A DNA stretch of 64,000 nt from Camellia lanceoleosa (lineage: Eukaryota > Streptophyta > Magnoliopsida > Ericales > Theaceae): the NCBI GenBank assembly GCA_025200525.1, contig CM045761.1:141920223-141984222 (forward strand), read 5' to 3'. Position numbers and translations under genes: made by a program. Below the pieces are notes generated by a model. It was given only the letters and a program-made list of their open reading frames with translations. It made no database searches and was not told the origin of the DNA. Positions 24,491-36,379 of this stretch are shown piece by piece. Position 1 is the stretch's first letter, and each line of letters begins with the position of its first letter.

Positions 24491-25195
24491 TTATAGCGAT
24501 TCTGGTTTGGACCCGACCATTTGATGTTTTGGATCCAGGTTTCATTACCTTGTATAGTCCTTTATGTCTTATTTCCCTTATACCTCTTTGAGTTTGGCTT
24601 TTGGGTTGGGTTAGGTTGGGTTGGTTGTATTTGGAACAGGTCGGTACCTTGCTTTTCAAAAATCTTGTTGTCCAGAATTTTGCTTCTATGCTTAAGCGTC
24701 ACTTCTTGCGCTCGAGCGGTCTTTGTGAACTCTTAGTACTTTTGCAGGTCTACAAAAATACAGGGAGTTGGTATTCTTTGCTTGAGCAAAGCTTCTTGCG
24801 CTCGAGTGGGCTTGACTCGAGTGGCCCTTATTGCGCTCGAGCGTTGGTCTTATGTCTATAAAACTACTGAGAGTTTGTATTTCATGCTCGAGCAAAAACT
24901 TCTTGTGCTTAAGCGATCACATCTTTTGTGTCTTACGCTCGAGCATCACTTCTTGCGTTCGAGCAGACTGTGCGTATATCAGCCCGTAAAAGTCACTTTT
25001 TCATTTCACTCTCTCTCTAAACTTTCTAAAGACCCTAGATCTTCACTCTCTCTCTAAAACTCACCTTTTCTCTTCTAAAACACCTAGATCCATTGGTTTC
25101 TCTACCCAACTCTCTTTGAGAAAAAGGTAGAGCTCACTTAGAGCTTTATTTTCATCCGAACAGAGTTAGGTTTCGGCGTTGTTGAAGTTTCTTCA

Positions 25196-25236
<41 letters not shown>

Positions 25237-26606
25237 TCTAAGCTTAAGGTAGGGATTCTTTATACTCTTGTATGAGTTTTACCTTAGTTATTTGCTATTT
25301 CAAAAGAGTATTGTGGTTTGGGAGTTTTTGGTAAAACCTAGGGTTTGAAATCACAATGAAAAAGAGGGATTTTCAAATGGTTTTTTGCAAAAACTTGTGG
25401 GTGTGAAATTGGAGTTGCTATATGATGAAATGAGGTATTTCCTACATTGAAATTCATTTTCAAAGAGAAAGGGATTTTTCCCTAAAATTTGAACGTTTGA
25501 GATTGTAAAGAGGAAATGGAATTGACGTTGAGAATTATGAAATTGAAGTAATGTTAATGATGATAGCGGAGTTGGATATGTATTATTACTCCCGTCTTGA
25601 GATTTTGGAAAAGTGCATCTTTAACGAAATTTATTTATCTGTTTAGAGATATCTGTTTTGGGCTATTAGTGGAGGATAGCTATGAATGTTGTAGAAATTG
25701 CATGAGAATTAGGTGAACTAAAACTAACTTCTCATCCATGTGCATTGAACTTTGTTGCTCATTTAATACATTGAAAATGTATTTGATTTTGAGAAAAATA
25801 GGTGAATGCGGGAAAGAAGTGTGTATCACCAAATCAAGTTAGCATGTCTGTTTAGGGTGAAAGTTCCGAAAAACGCGCGTATACATGGGTGCCGATTCCA
25901 GCGGACAAAATATCTGTAAAATAGCAATAGTAGCACTTGTGTAGGCTACGTTTACATAGGTGCCGTTTGACGGTTTCCCACGGATGAAATTTCCGTGAAA
26001 GGTTGTACTGGTTTGAGATTTCCCCATTGTTTTCCATTGTAAAGGACGTGAATTTGTGAATTGTGATATAAACTGGGCATGGCATTGTTTTTGGAAAGGA
26101 ACGTAAAATGTTTTGACTTGGGCATTGTATATGCATAAAACCTTATGGCTTTGTTGAGATTTATACATTGTGTTGTAGTGTTTCTACTGAGCTTTGGCTC
26201 ACCCTATGTGGGAAAACTATTTTCAAGTGCTGATAATATGCCTCTACCAAGGACTTAGCTTGTGAGGACTGTGAAACTAAAGGTTCATTATTGTTATTTT
26301 GTATATAATTTTGTAAAAGCCTAGGGCTTTACCTGTATTGATCTTAAGACTCACTTTTGATGTATCCAAGCATTGACTTGGAAAGATATAAGCCTTTAAG
26401 GCATATAATTATCTATTTAGCTTTCATTTCTTTTCACTATCTTGTAACACATGATGTAGATTCAAGATACACTATTTATGAATTTATATCGCATGTGTCA
26501 CCTTTTGTATATCAAACTCTGATTAATGAAAGCTTATCAATTTAATTTTTTTAAATTTATTAGTTGTTATGAGATGGGTATATTGTAATTATTTCGGAGC
26601 GTAACA
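24491..26606 (+). repeat. 3' LTR of Tekay-like element (about 2.1 kb)
   Basis: Runs from the polypurine tract to GGAGCGTAACA. It contains the CTCGAGC repeat cluster (24690-24975) and a CT microsatellite (25198-25232). Small ORFs inside it are chance openings. Confidence 0.8.
24690..24975. repeat. Cluster of GCTCGAGC / CTTGCGCTCGAG motifs inside LTR
   Basis: About eight variants of a short palindromic unit (GCTCGAGC, also GCTTAAGC and GCTTGAGC), most preceded by CTTCTTGCG or TCTTGCG, in under 300 bp. A similar cluster occurs in another LTR at 58366-58600. Confidence 0.7.
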
Positions 26607-27272
26607 AATTATTAGTTGATTTGATGCCATTAAACATAACTCATTTCGATGTTATATTGAGAATGGATTGGTTAGTAGCGAATCATGCATCCAGTAATTG
26701 TGTATCTAAAAGTGTCATTTTAAAACCCTCGCACCAAGCTGAGGTTACATTTCAGGGTAAAGGAATAGTATCCCCACCTTACCTGATTTCATCCATGAAA
26801 GCTTATAAGTTGATCCAAAAAGGATGTCAAGGTTATTTGTGTAGCGTACTAAGTAATCTGAATGGAAATATTGAATTGCATGGTATCCCAATTGTTAATG
26901 AATTTCCTGATATTTTTCCAAATAATTTGCCTGGCCATTTAGTGGATAGGGAGATAGAATTTACTGTTGATGTTATACTGGGAACACAACCTATCTCTAA
27001 AACACCCTATAGGATGGCCCCAGTCGAGCTTGAAGAGTTGAAAGTTTAATTACAGGAGTTGTTGGATAAGGGTTTTATTAGGTCGAGCACTTCACCTTGG
27101 GGAGTACCAGTTCTATTTGCTAAGAAAAAAGATGGCGCACTTCGTTTTTGTATTGATTATCGAGAACTGAATAAGGTAACCATTAAGAATAAGTATCCAT
27201 TGCTGAGGATTGATAATTTGTTTGATCAGTTACAAGGAGCACGAGTCTTTTCTAAAATTGATCTCAGGTCGG
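26607..27272 (+). pseudogene. Ty3/gypsy protease-RT fragment
   Basis: A second gypsy pol piece on the plus strand, of a different family from the upstream element. It has a protease C-terminus (HFDVILRMDWL), a linker with GCQGYLCSVL, and RT blocks [52 protein letters not shown] and [11 protein letters not shown]. One stop (27047) separates protease from RT. It ends abruptly at 27272, where a minus-strand LTR begins, so it was cut by that insertion. Confidence 0.8.
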
Positions 27273-27759
27273 TGTCACGACCTTGGTTATTTCCAAGCTA
27301 TCCGTGTGGCATTTAGATAATCTCAAGCTTCACTTGATGATACTAAGTCAGCCTATCTCACTAACTTAGAAGAAAGACAAGTAAGAGGAACACAAGAGAG
27401 TTTGAGAGAATGCATTGTATTCACTATAAGAAAGTTTTACAACTCTTGGATGGATTGGAGCAAATGAGCTCCTCTCCTATTTATAGGCTCCCTAGGAGAA
27501 TTCTAGATTTCTCAAGAAATTGTTATGTAGAAGCTTCCCATGGAACAAGTTACAAGAATGTTCTAGAATACTTTAGAAATATCTATACAAGATATTTACA
27601 AGTTAAGTGTCTTGAACATTCAAGGATGTTCTAGAATCCTCCATGTTCTCTTCAAGTGTTGGAATGAGCTAAGAAGTTCTAGATTCTTCCATAAATCTCT
27701 ATGCTCCCAGGCTACCATGTAGGAGGTTTTTGCCATAGGAAATTTAGCAGCTTGTGACA
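27273..27759 (-). repeat. 3' LTR of minus-strand Reina-like chromovirus
   Basis: On the minus strand it runs from TGTCACAAGC to GGTCGTGACA (TG...CA), directly after the purine-rich GTATGGGAGGA. At about 487 bp it has the short LTR length typical of Reina chromoviruses. The 5' LTR is not in the window. Confidence 0.7.
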
Positions 27760-29162
27760 TCCTCCCATACCTATGTTGGCGACAACCTCGTCATATCCTC
27801 CCTACGGAACTTTTGTATTTGCTCTTGGAACTGCCATAAAGCTTCTGCTGGCTCCCATCGAGCCTCGCTTTCTGGTAGGCCTTTCCACTTTACCAATTAT
27901 TCTGTGCTAGAAGAAACTCCATGCCTTCGGATGACTCGGTCAGCCACAATGTATTCTATCTCTTTGTCATAAGAGGTTGTTACTACCGTTGGTGCTCTCA
28001 ATGACTCTCCTCATCTTAGGTCTTCCAAATCAGCATGATAAGGCTTCAAATTACTTACATGGAAGACTGGATGAATCTTAAGCCTTGGAGGTAATTGCAC
28101 TTGATAGGAAACTTTCCCAACCCTCTTTGTGATGGGAAAAGGTCCTTCATATTTTTGCACTAATCCATTGTGCACTTTTCTTAGGGACTTGAACTATTGA
28201 GGCAACAGCTTGATGAGCACCAAGTCCCCCACTTGGAATTCCACCGTTCGTCTTTTTTTGTCAGCCCATTTCTTCATTTTCTTAGACACCTTGTCTAAGT
28301 AGGCCTGAGCCACATCGGCTTGCTCTTGCCATCCTTTAGCAAACTTGAATGCTACAGGACTTTTTCTCGTATAGCCAGATATCACCGTGTGTGGCGTTAA
28401 TGGCTGCTGCCCGATAGCTAGCTCAAATGGGCTGTGATTGGTGGACTCAATTCACTGTAGGTTGTAAGAGAATTGGGCTACATCCAGTAATTTAGCCCAA
28501 TCTTGCTGATTGGCACTGACAAAGTGCCTTAAGTAGATCTCTAGCAAAGCATTCACCCATTCAGTTTGGCCGTCAGTTTGTGGGTCAAAGCTTATAGAGA
28601 AGTGTAAGTCTAACCCCAACATCTTGAATAGCTCGGTCCAAAATCGTCTTGTAAAGCGAGGGTCCCGGTCACTAATGATGGACCTAGGCACACCCCAATA
28701 CTTTACCACATGTTTTGTGAATAACCGAGCCGCCTTCTCTACTGTGCAATCTGTTGAGGCTATTATGAATGTGGCATACTTCGAAAACCTGTCAACCACT
28801 ACCATAATAGAGCCGCACCCTTCTAACTTGGGCAAGGCTGAAATGAAGTCCATGGTGACACTCTCCTAAGGCTTCTCAGCTGTAGGTAATGGCTCTAGCA
28901 AACCTCCAGGTGCTTGCTGCTCTACTTTGTCTTGTTGACACACAAGACAAGTCTTCACGTATGCCTCCACATCATCCTGCATCCTCGGCCAATAGTAAGC
29001 TGATTCTAGCAAAACTCTTGTACGCTTTTGTCTCAGGTGGCCAGCCCACTTAGTGTCATGACATTCCTTGATTAGGTTCCTTCGCAAGTTTCCCCACTTT
29101 GGAACATAGAGGCATTTCCCCTTAGTGTAAAGTAGGCCTTCCTCTACCCAAAAGCGTTTATA
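27760..29162 (-). pseudogene. Integrase-chromodomain fragment of Reina-like chromovirus
   Basis: Minus strand, reading from 29162 down. It has an HHCC zinc finger (KECHDTKWAGH, CLVCQQDKVEQQ) and a DDE core (28853-28452) with D in MDFISALPK, D in IISDRDPRF and E in QTDGQTEWVNALLE; all three catalytic residues are present. The C-terminal domain (28385-28194) contains EFQVGDLVLIKLLPQ, and a chromodomain near 27960-27790 has LVKWKGLPESEARWEP, with one stop just before LVKWKG. Stops also separate the ORFs at 28864 and 28450. Everything upstream of the integrase (gag, PR, RT, 5' LTR) is missing. Confidence 0.8.
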
Positions 29163-30795
29163 TCACATTGCATGAACTAGCATGATTCATGAGCCATGCA
29201 TTGATTTAAAGTTTTGTTTTAGAGAGAGAAAGTGATGTTCTTGTGTTTTTGAAAGAAAATCATGTTTTGATCTAAAAGTTTGTATCAAGTTCCATGTTTT
29301 TGTGTTTGTTTTCTTGAAACCTTCAAGTATGGGTGCCCAGGTCCATGATTTTGAACTCATATCATGAAATCTCAGATTTTGAATAAGAAATTATGATTCT
29401 AGCATTTATGTTCTTCAAGAGGAAATCCAGATTTCTAGACTACATTTCTCTGAGTGTGGTCACCGAGACCCACTCTTGTCCAGACCTCACACCTAGGCCA
29501 AACATTATATCTCACCTTGGCTATCTTGTATACACACCTAGGCTGGCCATTGTACACCTTTGCCGGCACCTTGTAACATCTCGGCCAATGGAACCACACC
29601 TCAGCCAAGACCTTCTAAGTTCACCCAACTAGGCCATTTCGGCCCAGCTTATCTCTGTGCATTCATTCCGAGACCTGGTTTGTACCCAGCATGCTTTTCC
29701 AAGAAGAAAAACATTGATTTAACGCCCAGCTCATGTTTTGTTTTTGTCTTGACTTGGTTTTGGAATGAAATGTCGAGATCTATTTTACTTCTTTGAAGCT
29801 TGTTTTGAGAGAGCATTGCATAACTATCTTTGAGCATCCCTTCTTGCCTTCTTGAAATGCATTCAATGGACTTTGCTATGTATTTGTAGGTCATGGATCC
29901 TTGCCTTAAGCCCTACATCTGAAGAGCTATTATGAGTGGTATTTTTAATAAAGTTATGTTATAATGTTTTGATAAAAGCTTTGCTTTGTTTTAGAAAATA
30001 TTTGATCAAGAAAGAAAGATTATCCCTTAGTTTTTGTATCAAGTATTATGGTTGTTTTGATATTCTTGGAAGGTCCTTAGTGCTAGGGGACTTTAATGCA
30101 ACTAGCACCCTTGTTTGAGATATCTCCTTTGCCACTGACAGGTGGATTTGTCTAACCGATTTCGGGTCGGTTATTCCCTTGTTTTGTCAATGAATGTCAT
30201 CTCTTGTATTATGTAGACGTTAGTAAACATCCTTTGAAGCTTTGAAAGGCTTTGATTGATGGACTTGGTTCATCTCTTGTTTTGTTACAAGTTATGATAT
30301 GTATTGTTTTGGCAAAATCTCGGATATCTTTCATTCAAACCTTTATTTCTTATATCATTCACGAAGTTTCAGCTCATCCTTCTCCCTTATATATATATAT
30401 ATGTAGGTGATGAACAAGAAGGCTATGTCGCCTAAGCTTTATTTGAAAGATGTTTTGATTCATGTTTTGCATTATCTTGAAGATTATGCTTCTTAGCTTT
30501 TGCAGTTCAATTTTTTTGTATGCTTTGGCTTGAGAAGCCTTGTGATCAAGATGTAATATGAGTTTTACTTTATTTTCATATTCAAGTTGTAAAACAATGT
30601 TAAGATGTATGTCATTTTATTTAATCTATACACAGCTCTTATGGACTAATTAGCTTTAAATTTATGCTTCCGCACATGCATGCTCCATATGTATGCTATG
30701 TTTGTATGAATCTTTGTAAGTTGGCTTTTGGTAATCTTAGATTACTAGCCATCACGGCATCATTTTATTAGGGGCGAAATGGGGTTGTGACAAAT
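29163..30795 (+). repeat. LTR fragment, 3' part, ending GGGTTGTGACA
   Basis: Non-coding. Its last about 70 bp (GGTAATCTTAGATTACTAGCC ... GGGGTTGTGACA) match the end of the minus-strand LTR at 57088-57160, so the two are related. The interior is poorly collinear. There is no primer site after the end and no start before 29163, where it abuts the Reina fragment. It is probably a broken solo LTR. Confidence 0.5.
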
Positions 30796-32117
30796 TTGGT
30801 GATGGTTTGTTTGTTTGTTTGTTTTTTTTTTTTTTTTTTTGGGGGGACGGTTTGTTATTATTGTCTTTTGTGTTTTGTGAAATTATGTACTTACATTAGA
30901 TTGTTTCGATTTAATTTAAACTTTCATATGTAATTTTTCATTTATTGTAAATCAATTATTTAAAAAACTGATATATATATAGGATAATTTCATATAGAGA
31001 TAGTAATTACAATTTGATGGAGTGCAACTGAGTTGATTTAGTGGTTGGGTTTGTCTCCAACCCAATGTAGATTTGGCTAGTTTGATTTTGGGTTTTATTT
31101 TGATAATTTAATTTGTTGATCTTTTTAAATCTCAGTGTATATAAGAAAATTTAAATTAATTTTATTATTGTGTGATTTCATCACATTTGTGTTCACCAAA
31201 ATGAAAAACAAGTATAATTTTAAAATAAGACTCTTTGATTTTTCAAAATCAAATGTAATTAAATTATGTGCTTACAATTAGCGGATTAATCCTTTTTTTA
31301 AATGAATAATCTATGCATAAATATTAATAAAATTAACAAATCAGATCATTAAAATAGTTGTGGTCGACTATGCCCTAGATTGCACAAAGAAAATAGTGCA
31401 GAAATTATCCAATGGGTCAGGAAAATAACGTGGGCATGTGCCTATCCAATGAGATCATGTCATTTCTCCATTATTTTCTTGTTTTTAGAGCTATGTAATT
31501 TTGAGCTCCCTCACTATTGGTTGGACACACTGCTAATACGAAATTCCCAAAAAATAGAATAATTACTCGAAATAGAGAGACTGTATAATTGTTTCAAAAT
31601 CAATGAATTTATATTCAGTAAATAGCTTCTGGTTTTATGGTAGGGAAATTGTTTTTGAGTTTCTTTGAGCCGCATAAGAATGGGCCGAGTTGGGCTCAGA
31701 CCATTAATCCATTTATCTTTATGTAGTGCACGCTCAACCCGGATTACGTAATTGGCAAATTACACTTTTTATCTGTAATTTGATTTAAATTTTATTTTAG
31801 TCCTTATAGTTTCAATTTGAATATTTTAATCCTTATATTTTAAGATTAATTTTAATTTAGTTCTTCTGTCTAATATGGAGGTTAAAATTAATAATTTTGC
31901 TATACTTGTCAAATTTTTAATGTTTAAATTTGATTTTTTTTTTTTTGGTCTAAATTGAAAATTAAAGTAACAATTTTGGAACACTTTTCAATTTTTTAAG
32001 GAGTTTTACATTTGAGTTTTTTTGGGCCAAAACTCTCATTGGTCCCTTTTTAGTGAAAATGACAATCCATTTTTTTTTTTATTTTTTAATTCATAAACCC
32101 TTGAAGAAGATGCGTAT
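30796..32117. other. AT-rich intergenic DNA
   Basis: Contains a T-run (30822-30840). A stretch near 31752-31990 (AATTACACTTTTTATCTGTA, repeated TTTTAGTCCTTATA-like blocks) resembles a dispersed plant repeat. No gene seen. Confidence 0.4.
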
Positions 32118-32303
32118 CCTTCATTTTTTTTTTTTTTTTGATCGGCATAAGTTAGTTGTTAGTTGTTAAATTATCACATATGGAAGTTAACCTCCCTACT
32201 CATGCAAAGCATTAGTGCTTGTCTTCTAACTCAACTCCCCCCTTAGGGAGAGTTAAACTCATGATATCTCTCTTGGGACTAAACCCTTAGGATGAAGGAG
32301 AAA
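32118..32303 (-). mobile_element. tRNA-derived SINE, minus strand
   Basis: Read on the minus strand: a head with GTTTAGTCCCAAG and the B-box-like GAGTTTAACTC, a body ending ACAACTAACAACTAAC, TTATGCCGATC, then an A-run (T-run at 32124-32139 on the plus strand). It is the same family as the copy at 32805-33012. Pol III transcribed and LINE-mobilised in general; target duplication not resolved. Confidence 0.6.
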
Positions 32304-32804
32304 CAAATTTGTTTCTATTTTTTTATGGACAATTTTGTTTTTACTAACTAATTTTATCTTTCAAATTTTAAAGCGATATAACTTTTAATTTATATATTGG
32401 TTTTTAATAAAATTAGTATTTTAAGAATTCTCCCGTCAAGATCTATCAAACAATATCTATGTTGGTTATCAAATTCTTTAAAAAAATAGTAAGTTGTTTT
32501 TTTTTTTGCCCTAACAAAACTAATGTCAACCATTAAAAAAAATATGTTCTGATTCATAGTAAAATAATAGTTACAAATAAATAGTAAAGTTTATAAATAT
32601 TAATAATTAAAATCATACATTTTTTCATAAATATGTAATAATTTTTTCACATTACTAGTAATGGTTAATTTCGCCTTATAAGTTTGTTTTACAAGTTTCG
32701 GAACCGAAACTGACTACTCTTTCCATTGATTACCAAGTGCTCAATATTTGCTTTGATCAACTTGGATTACTTTTCTTCATGATGCCTATTATAAATGTTT
32801 CACA
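32304..32804. other. AT-rich DNA between two SINEs
   Basis: About 500 bp of A/T-rich sequence between the opposed SINE copies. No feature recognised. Confidence 0.45.
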
Positions 32805-33012
32805 ATTGCCTAGTTGGACTCTCCCGAGTTTAGTTCCAAGAAAATGTTATGAGTTCAACTCTTCCTAAGAAATAGTTGAATTAGGAGGCAAGTATTTCAT
32901 CCTTTGTAAGAGTGGGAAGGCCTACTCCTATAGATGCTAATCTAACAACTAACAACTGATTTTTACTGATTAAAAAAAAGAAAAAGAAAAAAAGAAAAGA
33001 AAAAAGAGAGAG
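32805..33012 (+). mobile_element. tRNA-derived SINE, plus strand
   Basis: The head CCTAGTTGGACTCTCCCGAG continues to GTTTAGTTCCAAG, followed by the B-box-like GAGTTCAACTC, a body and the shared 3' signature CTAACAACTAACAACTGATT, then an A-rich tail (32972-33012). Homologous to the minus-strand copy at 32118-32303. Confidence 0.6.
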
Positions 33013-33289
33013 CATCCATTTAATACCAAAAATTAGACCTAATTTTCAAGCCTAATAATACGGTAATCAATTAGGATATCTAACGTAATACTCTCTCTAT
33101 ATTTTTTCTAATCATCAACCAATTAAATCACTTACATATCATTGGGTCTAGAAAATGGGTTTAGAAAGTGAGTTTATATATTATTTTTCAAAAAATAAAT
33201 AATAATGTTTCACAATTGACAATTATTATTTAATACAAAAAAGCATTTAGGAAGAAGCATCTGGTTGTTTTGATTGTTTTGTAGACATA

Positions 33290-35758
33290 CACTATAGGAA
33301 AATGGGGTTATAACGGCGTTCATACAATGACATTTTAAAAAACACCACTTTTTAGTGCACATAACGGACCTCATCATGTTTTAGTGAACATATGGATTGG
33401 GTCCTTCTCCGACATATGTCATTGGAGGTGGATATAGTCAAGCACAAGAACAAACTTGTATCATCCAAACATAAGTCCAAGAGCAACTTAACCAATATAA
33501 TGCACAAATGGAGATATAAATGAAGGAGATGATGGATACTGTGCTTAATCAATAGAAAGTACAAATGGAGATGCAAAGCAAAATCCAAGCTCAACATGCA
33601 CGAATAGAGTAATTGGAGTCTCAATAGGCCATGGGTGGGCCTATTGCACCAACTGCTACACATGTGCATTCACAACAACAATCCCATGCATACACCTCAT
33701 CATTTAATTGTCATCGTTTGTCCGAGGAAGTGAGTAAATAGTTAATTATGAAATTTTCAATATGACATTTTATTCATGTTATTTGTTCTTATCAAATGCA
33801 GGTTCACATATCAAAGAAAGGAAAGAAGAAGAAGAAGAAGAAGTAGATAGGACAAATTCAATGAAACAAGGCTACAGAAGTCTACTGAATTCAAGGTTAG
33901 AACTGTTCCTAATCTTATCTTCTAAATTTTCAGCCTCGATTTTTCAACTATATTTTATCAAAGGAAACATCAAATTTCTTAAATATGAGAAGACTTGTTT
34001 TAATTATTAAGAAGACTTATTTCTATAGTTTTCCATCAGGTTGTGACACTTGTACAACGGTGTAACTTTATATTCTCCATTTCTTATCATGTCTCTCTTA
34101 TTGATTGAATAAGCACACACAGTCAAAGTGATTAAGAGACGGCACACATATATATATGGAAACATCTTCTTCTGATTGATCTTAGTACTAAAATTTTGAA
34201 ATGACGAAGCTTTTACAGTTTGAATTTGCAATTGAAGTAGTAGTAACTACTATTATAACTGTTTGGTGTGTTCTATACCTAATGAAGTCAGAATGATATA
34301 TCATCAAATATCAATTTGTTAATCTTCTTACTGTATTTATATATATGGATGTTTGACTCGGATGAATCCATTCTTTAAGATTTAAAATATCCTATGCATA
34401 TATATATAGAAATGCGTACATTTCGGTTGAAGTTTTTCTTGTTGTTCTTATATCATGAGCTTTCAAGAATTTTTTGATCTATGAAACAACAACTTATACG
34501 AATCTTGCGTTCATTATAGATGTGAGTGTTTGATCTTTAACCATACATAGGTGGAAGTTATGTTAATTGGTTCTTAAATTTGGTTCTTAGTTTCATCATT
34601 TTGGAATGGTTTTGTTGATTTGAGTTATATGGTGACAATATCTTGTCAATGAATTTCTTTTGACTTAGTGTGTTTGCATTTTTGTACTTTTTTTTTGAAA
34701 TTCTTTAGGTTTTGAAAAGTTGGGGTCTGATTGTGTGCCTTAATTCAAGAATTATGTGATTGGATTTTGTTCACACAGTTCAAATGACTGTTGGCTCAAA
34801 TGGGTACTCAGTTATATTTCCCTATTTAAGGGTTTTGTGATTTATTTCTATTCATACATGTTCTCAGTTTGTATTGAATTAGTTATATTTAATCTATGTA
34901 TTTGTGGGTTTTGAGTGTATGATAAATTGTGTGAGAAATGGGTGTTCAATGATTAACCTTCATCTACCATATGTGTTATGGCTTTGTGTCCTTGCATGGT
35001 CTCAAATTCTTGTATCAAGTATCTGAGCTCCGCAAGAAGTTTGACGCCAACAAGCACGTGGTTTGTTCTCTCTCAAATTCCCTTTTAGAATCATTTACTG
35101 CAAAGAAAGAATACATTGCCTTCCAATGAAGCCGGGGATTTTTTTTTTAATTTTTAATTTTTGGATTGAAGAGTATATATATTTTGTATAGTAAAAATCT
35201 CATGAAATGTGCAATTATGTTGGTTCATATTCAACATTTGATTGATTTGGTGAGCGCACTTGTTTGAGAGAGATTTTTGTGTACTTTTATGCACTATTTC
35301 CCCATCTTCGTGTAATATTTTATGATGTGTTGATTACAATATATTGGATATGTAAAAATTGTTATTAGCTTGATGCATGGTTGGCGTGTGGATATCTAAA
35401 TTTGAGTCATTTGAGTTCTTAGTTAAATACTTAATCTGCATTAGTTAAATTCTTTGGCTTAATGTTGTATTTCAGAATTGAGAGAGAGAGAGAGGGGGGG
35501 AAAAAAATGGAGTGTTTTTTCAAAAAACGCCACTAAATGACGTCATGATGACTTCATATGTTAGTTTGTGACAGAAATAGAAGCAGATGCCAAAGAATTT
35601 GTGGCATTTTAAAAAATGCCGTGTAATAGTTTAGTGACGGTTTTCAAATGTTGTAAAGCTATTGTGGCGGTCGTATCAACAACAAAAATTTTAAACGTCG
35701 CTGTAACATTTTACAACGTTTTTCAGGAACGCTGCTAAAACTCAAATTTTCTATAGTG
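33290..35758. mobile_element. Non-autonomous CACTA (En/Spm) element, ATA target duplication
   Basis: Starts CACTATAGGAAAAT and ends ATTTTCTATAGTG, with ATA on both sides (33287-33289, 35759-35761). Subterminal regions hold repeated motifs around AAAAAACGCCACT and TTTAGTGACGG. Only a degenerate transposase remnant is present, so the 2.47-kb element is non-autonomous. It lies just upstream of the WAK EGF half-exon at 35781, probably in that gene's intron. Confidence 0.85.
33420..33730 (+). pseudogene. Remnant of En/Spm plant transposase C-terminus
   Basis: In the plus sense, one frame gives QEQLNQYNAQMEI, KEMMDTVLNQ and KIQAQHARIE interrupted by stops. This is the Gln/Met-rich coiled-coil tail typical of the plant Ptta/En/Spm transposase family (PF03004). 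The antisense 105-aa ORF over the same DNA is a shadow. A GAA microsatellite follows at 33825-33845. Confidence 0.45.
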
Positions 35759-35780
35759 ATAGGTGAGTGAGTAAATCCAG

Positions 35781-35848
35781 ATCTCAACCAGTGTATAGAG
35801 GAAAGCAAATGTATAAACATGGCACCTGGGAATTATAAGTGCTCTTGT
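35781..35848 (+). pseudogene. WAK calcium-binding EGF exon, 5' half (second WAK locus)
   Basis: After the acceptor-like GTAAATCCAG, a frame in the same phase as exon 2 of the first WAK reads (D)LNQCIEESKCIN then APGNYKCSC, which is the start and middle of a cbEGF module. Coding sequence stops at CTCTTGTCA, with a copia LTR beginning seven bases later at 35855. The missing remainder, HKGYRGDGKIDRKRC, is found at 53788-53866 with matching frame and phase. One EGF cysteine appears absent (IEESK where a Cys is usual). Confidence 0.75.
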
Positions 35849-35854
35849 CAATGA

Positions 35855-36264
35855 TGTTTTAGGAATTGACCCTTCCTAACCAAGATCGGTGAGACACAAA
35901 ATAACAAACAAAGAACAAAAACGAATCAAACAAATCACACATACAAGAACACAAGGATTTACTTGGTTCACCCCAAAATAGGGCTATGTCCACGACTGTT
36001 GTGATTTTTCACTATGATCAGAAAAATACAACTATCTCTTAACCTAAAAGAGGCGCCCCCACATCTATTTATAAGTATAGAATTAGGGTTACACGGAAGC
36101 AATATGGGAATTACGAAAGTACCCAAAAATTTTGACCGAGGGGGTAAACCCCTCCTGGACCCCCTCCTCCTTGGGAGGAGGCCTCCCCAAACCCTCCATC
36201 GGACCCAGTGTTTAAGTGAACAGTATAGTTGAGTGAACAGTACTTATCAGGGTCCACTGACCCA
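35855..36264 (-). repeat. 3' LTR of copia element (410 bp)
   Basis: Minus strand: TGGGTCAGTGGACC to GGTCAATTCCTAAAACA. It matches 40264-40543 apart from a region of about 125 bp (36050-36205) absent from the other copy. Next to it, the purine-rich CCAAGTGAGAGATTGT (minus sense) is the polypurine tract. Confidence 0.8.
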
Positions 36265-36379
36265 ACAATCTCTCACTTGGAACCTGATAACACAAGGTCT
36301 CCATCATCTTCATCACATAGAGGAATGCTGCAACAACTCGATCTTCCTTCATCAATCTTAAAGGCTAACTGAAGTTGCA

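Larger units (their letters stand above)
19093..26606 (+). mobile_element. Decayed Ty3/gypsy chromovirus (Tekay/Del-like), 5' LTR truncated
   Basis: A plus-strand LTR retrotransposon of about 7.5 kb. In order: the last 287 bp of the 5' LTR, a tRNA-Met primer site, gag with zinc knuckles, protease, reverse transcriptase/RNase H, integrase, a terminal chromodomain, a polypurine tract and a 2.1-kb 3' LTR. The long LTRs, the gene order and the chromodomain point to Tekay/Del. All ORFs carry stops and frameshifts. By eye the paired 287-bp LTR ends differ at roughly 9% of positions, so the copy is old. It lies directly against another gypsy pol fragment (26607 on), which it may have entered. Confidence 0.85.

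Noticed and set aside
24521..25057. Overlapping 70-90-aa ORFs
   Set aside because: They lie within the Tekay-like LTR and its CTCGAGC repeats.
33352..33669. Minus-strand 105-aa ORF in the CACTA element
   Set aside because: The plus-strand reading shows En/Spm transposase-like Gln/Met-rich coiled coil, so the minus ORF is a shadow.
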